The notes under the pieces are model-generated. The model had not been told where the DNA came from and searched no databases. It saw only the letters and a program-made list of their open reading frames with translations. Of a stretch of 47,641 bases of DNA, positions 41,468 through 47,641 are shown piece by piece. Every line of letters starts with the position of its first letter. Position 1 is the stretch's first letter. This DNA is from Lachnospiraceae bacterium UBA3762 (GTDB lineage: Bacteria; Bacillota; Clostridia; Lachnospirales; Lachnospiraceae). The stretch covers positions 1 through 47,641 of the forward strand of contig DFGA01000025.1 of the NCBI GenBank assembly GCA_002371615.1, written 5' to 3'. Both the position numbers and the translations under genes were made by a program.

Positions 41468-42343
41468 TCAGGCAGTGTACCTGCCGGATGCTCCACATGG
41501 AAGTACAAGGTTATTGCTCTTAACCGGAAGACCAACTTCGTCAGCTTCAACGCTTCCTCCAAACCGGTTAACAAAAACAATATTCATCATATATGAAAGA
41601 ACCGCAGGCTGCAATCCCGTCGTATAGGAATTGACAAGAACAAACAACGGCCTGTCGGCTAATATATCCGCTGTCTTCTCAAGAAGAGAAAAAACACAGT
41701 CCTCAAGTTTCCATATCTCGCCTTTGGGGCCTCTCCCGTACGAAGGTGGATCCATGATGATCGCATCGTACTTATTACCACGTCTTATCTCTCTGTCCAC
41801 AAATTTAACGCAGTCATCCACAAGCCATCTGACAGGAGCATTCATAAGGCCGCTTGCTTTTGCGTTCTCCTTTGCCCAGCCTACCATTCCCTTTGCGGCA
41901 TCGACGTGAGTGACCTTTGCTCCTGCCGCTGCAGCCGATATTGTCGCGCCGCCGGTGTAGGCAAACAGATTGAGAACGTTTATTTCCCTGTCGGGATCCT
42001 TGGCAAGCTCTTTTCTTATGATAGAAGAAAACCAGTCCCAGTTTGCCGCCTGCTCCGGAAATAGTCCGGTATGCTTGAATGCAAACGGTTTCAGGCAAAA
42101 TGTCAGTTCTTTGTACCGGATCGTCCATTCATCGGGAAGATCGAAAAACTCCCACTCGCCTCCGCCTTTATTTGATCTGTGGTAGTGTCCGTTCGGCCGG
42201 CTCCAGCGCTTATCCGTTCTTGGTGTGTTCCAGATAACCTGCGGATCGGGGCGGACAAGGAAGTATTCTCCCCAGCGTTCAAGCTTTTCTCCGCCGCTCG
42301 TATCTATCACTTCATAATCTTTCCAGTTGTCTGCTATAAACAC
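41468..42343 (-). CDS. SAM-dependent rRNA methyltransferase, RlmI-like
   Basis: A 291-residue class I methyltransferase. The SAM-binding motif is VLNLFAYTGGATISAAAAGA, the acidic loop follows in THVDAAKGMVGWAKEN, and the catalytic motif IMDPPSYGRGPKGE is typical of RlmI/RlmK-type RNA methylases. The N-terminal PUA domain of RlmI is absent; a short beta-rich segment (WGEYFLVRPDPQVIW) takes its place. The probable substrate is 23S rRNA; the exact base cannot be told. Its end overlaps the -10 box for putP. Confidence 0.85.
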   Translation of the reverse strand: MFIADNWKDYEVIDTSGGEKLERWGEYFLVRPDPQVIWNTPRTDKRWSRPNGHYHRSNKGGGEWEFFDLPDEWTIRYKELTFCLKPFAFKHTGLFPEQAANWDWFSSIIRKELAKDPDREINVLNLFAYTGGATISAAAAGAKVTHVDAAKGMVGWAKENAKASGLMNAPVRWLVDDCVKFVDREIRRGNKYDAIIMDPPSYGRGPKGEIWKLEDCVFSLLEKTADILADRPLFVLVNSYTTGLQPAVLSYMMNIVFVNRFGGSVEADEVGLPVKSNNLVLPCGASGRYTA

Positions 42344-42372
42344 TTGCTTACTTCCTAGCTTAATAAGGAGTG

Positions 42373-42466
42373 TCGCGCATTAAGAGTCGCTTTCAGCGAC
42401 AGGGCGCTCCACGTGTAGACAGGTTCTTCCCGCTTTGTTTCACAAATCGGGTCCCTCCTATCTACA
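42373..42466 (+). repeat. Structured intergenic repeat, copy C
   Basis: CGCGCATTAAGAGTCGC is followed by hairpin TCGCT/AGCGA, GGGCGCTCC, then GTAGA-AGG...CCTATCTAC enclosing a CCCG...CGGG arm with a longer loop, and ends GGGTCCCTCC. It is the same order of elements as copy A. It lies between the DUF2752 and methyltransferase genes. Confidence 0.75.
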
Positions 42467-42913
42467 TTACATAAACCAATAATACCCAAATGCTATTTGC
42501 GCGACGAGTTTGACTATCCACTGTGCGATCATAAGCCCAAGAAATACATACAAGTATTTCACAACAGCCCCGTCCCTTGATTTTCCGATACCAAAGAAAG
42601 CATACAAGGTACATCTTATCATAAAGACTACATAAACCAGTATTCCGAATAGAAGCGGCGGATAGTCATAAAGGCTTGTTAAGAAATCTCCCCGGAGCAG
42701 CGCCCGAAGCGAGCGCGTTCCTCCGCATCCTGGGCAGCATAAATGGGTCACTTTGTTGAATACACACGGGTATTTGAACGCCAGTATGTTGATCCCCGTA
42801 CAAAAGTAAAGCAGCACTGCTGCAATACCTATGCCCAGTGCTACTATACCAAGTTCATACAAAACCCTATCCGTATTGCCAAGTCTATTCTTAATTGTCC
42901 TGAATTCTTTCAA
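42467..42913 (-). CDS. DUF2752 membrane protein
   Basis: A 148-residue protein with about four hydrophobic segments. The DUF2752 signature CCPGCGGTRSLRALLRGDFL (two Cys-rich turns and TRS) lies near residue 63. The function of the family is unknown. It overlaps the upstream DUF4190 gene by 23 bases, so the two are co-translated, a pairing that is common in related bacteria. Confidence 0.85.
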   Translation of the reverse strand: MKEFRTIKNRLGNTDRVLYELGIVALGIGIAAVLLYFCTGINILAFKYPCVFNKVTHLCCPGCGGTRSLRALLRGDFLTSLYDYPPLLFGILVYVVFMIRCTLYAFFGIGKSRDGAVVKYLYVFLGLMIAQWIVKLVAQIAFGYYWFM

Positions 42914-43328
42914 TCATATCCTCCACAGCATTAGGATCCATTGAATTAATTGTTTCACCCATAACAGCTCCGACGATCAAAATGATAACGGAAACAAGAA
43001 GTCCCGCACCACCGCAGACGATACCGGCTATTGCCATTCCCTTTGCGTTCTCCTGCTTGTTGATTGAAATAATACCAAGTACGATTGCTGCTACCGCCAC
43101 AATTATCGAAAGCCATCCGCAGCAGCTGCATACGAGAGATACTATACCGCACACAAGCGAAATGATCGCAAACACTTTGGAATCATTTACAGGTTCCGCA
43201 TATGTCTGGCTGGTTGTATAATCCGTTGTGTCTCCTGCCGTCTCGTCTATCGTCTCAACATTTTCAACAGTTTCTACTGTCTCTGTTGTTTCTGTTGTCT
43301 CAAATCCGTTGTTATCATATTCACTCAT
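42891..43328 (-). CDS. DUF4190-type membrane protein with Thr/Glu-rich N-terminus
   Basis: A 145-residue protein. The first 45 residues are low-complexity Thr/Glu/Val (repeated TTE, TVE, ENVE, then DETAGDTTDYTT). Two membrane helices follow (SKVFAIISLVCGIVSLVCSC to IVLGIISI, and AIAGIVCGGAGLLVSVIILI) with the DUF4190 linker KQENAKGMA between them. The function is unknown. It overlaps the DUF2752 gene and lies 71 bases after the ATP-grasp gene. Confidence 0.8.
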   Translation of the reverse strand: MSEYDNNGFETTETTETVETVENVETIDETAGDTTDYTTSQTYAEPVNDSKVFAIISLVCGIVSLVCSCCGWLSIIVAVAAIVLGIISINKQENAKGMAIAGIVCGGAGLLVSVIILIVGAVMGETINSMDPNAVEDMIERIQDN

Positions 43329-43399
43329 TAATAATTTCCTCCGTAAAAGAATGATTTCTCTGTTGCTTTATCAAATTAAAGCGCTATACATATCAAGAA

Positions 43400-44317
43400 T
43401 TATAATGTATCGGATATGTTAATGCAAGACGTATTCTTAATATAATCAAATAACGCATCCGTAATATCCGTTCCGGTTGCCTCTTTGAGTCCCCTGAACT
43501 GTGCATTGGAATTAACTTCGCATAATACCGGCTCATCGTCTGCACCAAACAGGATATCAACTCCGGCAAAATCAAGTCCCAGCTTATGTACTGCCGTTAC
43601 AGCCATCTTCTCCTGCTCTTTGGTTATTTCATGCCTTCCCGCACTTCCGCCGTTAGCTATATTGGAGCGAAAATCATTTGCATTGCTTCGTACCATCGAA
43701 GCTACTACCCTATCCCCTACGACATATGCACGAATATCCCTTCCCCTGCTCGTATCTATGAATTCCTGCGCAATACATTCTTTGCCTTCTATATGCTTTA
43801 ATATGTCATGCGCCTGTGTCCGGCTTCCGGCAAGGTAAACCTGACCTCCGTAAGATCCGTAGCATTCTTTGATAACATAAGGATACCCGAGATTGTCTCC
43901 AAGAAATGTCTCAAATTCAAACGAAGTATATCCTACCGTCTCAAATGTCATCGGGATCTTGAAAGTCTTCGGTGTTCGCACCACGCCTTCCAATTTTTCA
44001 AACGTTAATGCCTTGTTGTCACAATACTCAATTGATGCGGCACTGTTGAACAGACGGTGCCCTTCCCTCTCAAGTGCGCGTCCAAGAAACACATCCTTGT
44101 TCCAAAAAAGTATAAACCCCGCTTCCGACAGCTGTTCTGACACTTTGGGAGATGAACATTTAACCTTCCCGTCTGCCATATCAACAAAATAATCGGCATT
44201 AACCGACCTATTCATTTCCAATCCTGCTCTTTTTGCACCAAGGAGCAGAGCATCATAGGTTGCTGTGACTGCTTCCGTGTTCAAAAACGCATTTACTATA
44301 AGAAGTCCTTTGATCAT
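43400..44317 (-). CDS. RimK-like ATP-grasp ligase
   Basis: A 305-residue ATP-grasp enzyme. The preATP part (residues 1-110) is followed by the ATP-grasp domain: YPYVIKECYGSYGGQVYLAG (ATP-binding Lys and glycine loop), CIAQEFIDTSRGRDIRAYVV, RSNIANGGSAG, and the metal-binding end VLCEVNSNAQF. It resembles RimK, which joins glutamate to protein or peptide carboxylates. The true substrate is unknown. Its ATG overlaps the stop of the CPBP gene (ATGA). Confidence 0.88.
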   Translation of the reverse strand: MIKGLLIVNAFLNTEAVTATYDALLLGAKRAGLEMNRSVNADYFVDMADGKVKCSSPKVSEQLSEAGFILFWNKDVFLGRALEREGHRLFNSAASIEYCDNKALTFEKLEGVVRTPKTFKIPMTFETVGYTSFEFETFLGDNLGYPYVIKECYGSYGGQVYLAGSRTQAHDILKHIEGKECIAQEFIDTSRGRDIRAYVVGDRVVASMVRSNANDFRSNIANGGSAGRHEITKEQEKMAVTAVHKLGLDFAGVDILFGADDEPVLCEVNSNAQFRGLKEATGTDITDALFDYIKNTSCINISDTL

Positions 44318-44979
44318 ACTGCCTTCTCCACGGGTACTTTACTCTTTCCTGCGATCACTCGAAGAACATTCGCTGCTGCAAATGCGACGACCATCAAAAC
44401 CGAACCCGCAAGTATCTGATATGAATATGCTATATCCGCAGGCAAAAGAGGTGCTACGAATATTCCGGCTGTATTTATCACTACATGCAGCAGAAATGTT
44501 GCCAAAAATCCGAACAGACTGTCCGGTAATATCGTATTATGATTGTTACGATATATGATCGGACAATAATTAAAAACACAGCCTATGACAAGACCGATAA
44601 CAAATCCATAGACCCGTTGTATCGTTAATGTATGATACAGACCAAAAAGTGCCGCCTGAATGATATTAGCCGCCCAAAACGGAAGGACCATTTTGCCTGC
44701 CCGTAAAAAAATCAATCTGAAAACTATCTCCTCAAACAGGGGAGCGACAAATATTATATTGGTAAGTTGTTTAGGTTCGATAGTCCTGATATAATCCATA
44801 AAATCACTGTATTCGAGTGCGGCAGATGCCGTTGCGGATACATCACTTGATCCCATAATATTTACAGCGGCGTTTACAAGGTAAGCGCCGCCGATCTGAA
44901 GCACAAGGCCAAGCAATATAAGTGATAATATGTTAAGTACCGCCATAAGAGCGCTTCTGACTCTCGGATTAGTTTCCAT
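44314..44979 (-). CDS. CPBP family intramembrane metalloprotease
   Basis: A 221-residue protein with about six helices. The CPBP (Abi) motifs are present: EEIVFR (motif 1), FGLYHT (motif 2 His) and LHVVINTAG (motif 3). Relatives include CAAX prenyl endopeptidases and bacteriocin-immunity proteins. It overlaps the kinase gene by 11 bases and the ATP-grasp gene by four, so all three are made together. Confidence 0.9.
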   Translation of the reverse strand: METNPRVRSALMAVLNILSLILLGLVLQIGGAYLVNAAVNIMGSSDVSATASAALEYSDFMDYIRTIEPKQLTNIIFVAPLFEEIVFRLIFLRAGKMVLPFWAANIIQAALFGLYHTLTIQRVYGFVIGLVIGCVFNYCPIIYRNNHNTILPDSLFGFLATFLLHVVINTAGIFVAPLLPADIAYSYQILAGSVLMVVAFAAANVLRVIAGKSKVPVEKAV

Positions 44980-46825
44980 CGCTCTCCCTTACTATCTTAT
45001 CTTCCGGCAAGACCTTTAACAGACATTCCTCAAGGTCAATTCCTTTGACAGGTTTACTGATATAGGATACAAATCCCTCCGACAGATACATCTCCTGCGC
45101 TCCCACAAGCGCATTTGCGGTTAAAGCTACAACCGGTGTATCGGTATTGAGTCCGTCCGCCTGCTCTCTGATTCTGTGAAGTGCCTCTATTCCGTCCATT
45201 ATCGGCATCATATGATCCATAAGTATCACATCATATCTCTTCATCAGAGTATACTTCAAACACTCATCCCCGCTTGCTGCAAGGTCGATCTGTATTCCGG
45301 TATTCTTCAACAGCAGCCTTACAACATTAAGATTCATCTTAACATCATCAACAACCAGTATCCTTGCATGGGGCGCTGTAAATTTGTCCTTCTTATCGGA
45401 AGAGTCTGTCGAATCGCTATCTGATGAAGACGTCTCACCTCTTTTATTAAGCCTTTCATCGAAATGTCCTACCGTACCCTTGTCCGCAATCTTCTGAGGT
45501 ATGGTAACGGTGAACGTCGAACCTTCATAGAGCACGGAGTCTACTCCTATAGTACCTCCCATCATATCGGTAAACTTCTTGGTGATCGACAGCCCCAGCC
45601 CGGTTCCTTCAATGTTCCTGTTTGTCTTTTCATCTATACGCTTGAATGAATCGAACAGATATTTCTGATCGTCTTCAGATATTCCTATACCGGTATCCTT
45701 AACGGATATGATCAGGTTAATGTTATCTTCATCCGTATTCTCAAAATCAAATTTTAAGGTTACGGAGCCATCCTTTGTGTACTTGACCGCATTCGTCAGC
45801 AGATTCATGATTATCTGTCGGATCCTGACTTCATCTCCGTAGAGAAACGCCGGAATACCCGGGTCATTTTCTATCGCAAACTTCAGATCCTTCCTCTTGG
45901 CTCTCATATAGATCATGTTATAACAATCGTTCATGATGGAGAACATTTCATATTCAACAGGGTGAAGCTCCATCTTCCCGGACTCTATCTTGGAAAAATC
46001 AAGTATATCATTTACGAGCGACAGAAGCTGATGTCCCGCACTGTCGATGTTATTTGCATACTCGAGTATCTGTTTATCCTTGCACTCGCGAAGTATCATC
46101 TCATCCATTCCAAGAACGGCATTTATAGGTGTTCTAATCTCGTGGGACATATTCGCAAGGAAGCTTGATTTTGCCTCACTGGCAGATGCAAGCCTTAGGT
46201 TCGCCTCTTCCAGTTCCTCGTTAAGCTCACGCAACGCTTCATCGATTTCCCTAAGTGCCATTGCCTGTTTCTCATATACATACGTCTGGTATTTGAATAT
46301 ACTCCCGAATATGATCGTAACAAATGCGAATGCAATACTCGTATCCGTGATCTCATCGTTACGATTGGCCAGATATGATACATATTGGGGATATACTTTC
46401 TCTACATGAAGACACCCCGTAAACAATACAAAGTTTACAAGCGAAATGACAATTCCCCATTTTACATCTACCAGAAGCCATGTGAAAATCGCGCCGAACA
46501 GCATCCACATAACGATTCCGGTCCCATATCCGCCACATGCGAAATACATGATGGGAAATACGATTATATTGCCTACAACAGCTATGACGATGGGTGGCAC
46601 CGGTGAATCCGGAAAACGGTTTGTCCAATACAGGACAACTGCTATGACCAGAAGCATCAAAAACTGTGTCAGGATTCCCCACAAACCGGTTCCAACCGCA
46701 ACAGACACAATAACACCCGGGAACTGCACCAGAAGTGCACATCCCAGGATCACATTAACAAGTTTATGCCTGATAGTAAGTTCGTCTCTGAAAAAATAGC
46801 CGAAGATCTTCTTAAGATAGTTCAT
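44969..46825 (-). CDS. Hybrid sensor histidine kinase with receiver domain
   Basis: A 618-residue protein. The first 180 residues contain about six membrane helices and almost no outside domain, suggesting it senses something in or at the membrane. A coiled coil follows (residues 185-220), then HisKA with His228 in ANMSHEIRTPINAV, and the ATPase domain with N, G1 (DTGIGIS) and G2 (GTGLGLSI) boxes. A linker rich in Ser/Asp precedes a receiver domain with phospho-acceptor Asp537 (ILMDHMMPIMDG). No output regulator is adjacent. Confidence 0.93.
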   Translation of the reverse strand: MNYLKKIFGYFFRDELTIRHKLVNVILGCALLVQFPGVIVSVAVGTGLWGILTQFLMLLVIAVVLYWTNRFPDSPVPPIVIAVVGNIIVFPIMYFACGGYGTGIVMWMLFGAIFTWLLVDVKWGIVISLVNFVLFTGCLHVEKVYPQYVSYLANRNDEITDTSIAFAFVTIIFGSIFKYQTYVYEKQAMALREIDEALRELNEELEEANLRLASASEAKSSFLANMSHEIRTPINAVLGMDEMILRECKDKQILEYANNIDSAGHQLLSLVNDILDFSKIESGKMELHPVEYEMFSIMNDCYNMIYMRAKRKDLKFAIENDPGIPAFLYGDEVRIRQIIMNLLTNAVKYTKDGSVTLKFDFENTDEDNINLIISVKDTGIGISEDDQKYLFDSFKRIDEKTNRNIEGTGLGLSITKKFTDMMGGTIGVDSVLYEGSTFTVTIPQKIADKGTVGHFDERLNKRGETSSSDSDSTDSSDKKDKFTAPHARILVVDDVKMNLNVVRLLLKNTGIQIDLAASGDECLKYTLMKRYDVILMDHMMPIMDGIEALHRIREQADGLNTDTPVVALTANALVGAQEMYLSEGFVSYISKPVKGIDLEECLLKVLPEDKIVRESDGN

Positions 46826-46862
46826 ATACTGCTCCGATATTATCTGTCAGTATATTATTTTA

Positions 46863-47641
46863 CTACTTAATCCGCTTTGCGACAACAACGAGTCTTCCGT
46901 TGTCTACATGATATGCACATACCGAAAGTGTCAGGAATTCATCCCCGTATGCGGCATCAACTCCCGTGTCATACATCGACATACTTTTGATGTTTTTGTA
47001 AAAATCATTGAATTCTTCTTCCGTGTCCGCATTAAAGAACTGATAATACTTGAATACGTCATCACTCTTTTTGTATACCTGGCTTAAGAATACCGCACAG
47101 ATCTCATATTCCCTTTCCTCATAAAGGCTTGAGAACTTAATCCTGGAATGACTCTTCTCGTATGTCTGGTCCCTGTATTTATCAAGTCCCCCGAACATAG
47201 TTCCGTTCTTCATGTTATGTCCGTGAAGTATGATATTGGTGGACGGTATACTTCCGTCATCATAGTTATTCGCTTTTGTTCCGGTCCCTATAACCGAATC
47301 CGTATCGGCTATGATACATCCGTATGCACTGAACTTGCCGTCAAAATCACGGTTAAGGTAATACTGTTCATCGGATGGAGTCTGCATAACAGGATAGTCT
47401 ATGACTGTTCCGTCAATAGATAACCATCCGGCTGTATCCGGATTTATGCCGTGTACTTCTTCCATCATCTGTGTCATATCTGCAGTCTGTACAGGCACAG
47501 GTTCTGCCTGATCGGTATCTTCTGCAAAATCCGATGCGGTAGATGCTACATCATTTATGACAGTCGGAGATACGTTCTGAAGTGCTTCCGTAAGGTTATC
47601 CCTTGTAGCGGCATAGGCACTGCCCATATATCCCATACGGT
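46863..47641 (-). CDS. srtB: Class B sortase (N-terminus outside window)
   Basis: About 258 residues are visible and the frame is open at the window edge, so the N-terminal membrane anchor is probably cut off. Family blocks are INPDTAGWLSIDGTVIDYPV, NIILHGHNMKNGTMFG with the catalytic His, and LSVCAYHVDNGRLVVVAKRI with the catalytic Cys (18 residues from the end) and Arg. Sortases cleave a sorting signal and join surface proteins to peptidoglycan; class B enzymes often handle haem- or pilus-related substrates. No substrate protein is visible nearby. Confidence 0.9.
   Translation of the reverse strand, partial: RMGYMGSAYAATRDNLTEALQNVSPTVINDVASTASDFAEDTDQAEPVPVQTADMTQMMEEVHGINPDTAGWLSIDGTVIDYPVMQTPSDEQYYLNRDFDGKFSAYGCIIADTDSVIGTGTKANNYDDGSIPSTNIILHGHNMKNGTMFGGLDKYRDQTYEKSHSRIKFSSLYEEREYEICAVFLSQVYKKSDDVFKYYQFFNADTEEEFNDFYKNIKSMSMYDTGVDAAYGDEFLTLSVCAYHVDNGRLVVVAKRIK

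Noticed and set aside
1..47641. CRISPR array, prophage or insertion sequence
   Set aside because: No regularly spaced direct repeats, cas genes, transposase, integrase or phage structural genes were seen in the window.

Overview
This window looks like chromosome from a low-GC Gram-positive anaerobe of the Clostridia, most likely a Lachnospiraceae member (Butyrivibrio/Roseburia-like). Support comes from the S10-spc-alpha order with adk-map-infA, a long form of ribosomal protein L17, zinc-type S14 and L36, Gram-positive class II GalT, a DUF6171 protein and a class B sortase. This is inferred from protein content; no database was searched.

Layout. 1-2742 is accessory-looking: an ECF sigma factor with the start of its partner gene, a decayed gene fragment, and a plus-strand AAA ATPase with a C-terminal nuclease-like motif, all lying on the 3' side of a tRNA-Gly(CCC). 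2743-8757 (minus) holds tRNA-Gly, rarA, a YfcC-type transporter and a very large membrane HD-GYP sensor. 8846-14167 (minus) holds a fused FeoA-FeoB iron transporter, galT and galK. 14281-18210 (minus) is a four-gene cassette (metallopeptidase-like/VWA protein, MoxR-type AAA ATPase, leucine-rich-repeat protein, DUF6171 protein) whose first gene overlaps truA. Upstream of it are ecfT, ecfA2 and ecfA1. 21578-37330 (minus) is the complete S10-spc-alpha ribosomal run from rpsJ to rplQ, with secY, adk, map, infA and rpoA. 37331-37905 is a divergent regulatory region. 37906-39778 (plus) is a GntR/YtrA-type regulator with a two-gene ABC exporter. 39866-47641 (minus) holds putP, an RlmI-like methyltransferase, DUF2752 and DUF4190 membrane proteins, a RimK-like ATP-grasp ligase, a CPBP protease, a hybrid histidine kinase and a class B sortase cut by the window edge.

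How the genes work together. The ribosomal block supplies ribosome parts, the alpha subunit of RNA polymerase, the Sec channel and initiation factor 1. The downstream ECF genes make the shared energising module of vitamin/metal uptake transporters. GalK and GalT run the Leloir pathway; FeoAB imports ferrous iron behind a Fur-like operator.

Most interesting: (1) a three-copy family of about 85-95 bp structured intergenic repeats (36899-36980, 37457-37542, 42373-42466), one in the rpsJ leader, one between rpsJ and rplC; (2) the truA-coupled VWA/MoxR/LRR/DUF6171 cassette, in which the last two proteins share a CxxC motif block; (3) runs of hairpins in unusually long gaps inside the ribosomal operon (rpmJ-rpsM, infA-rpmJ, secY-adk); (4) a shared 5'-UTR motif in front of two unrelated genes; (5) a translationally coupled kinase/CPBP/ATP-grasp unit.
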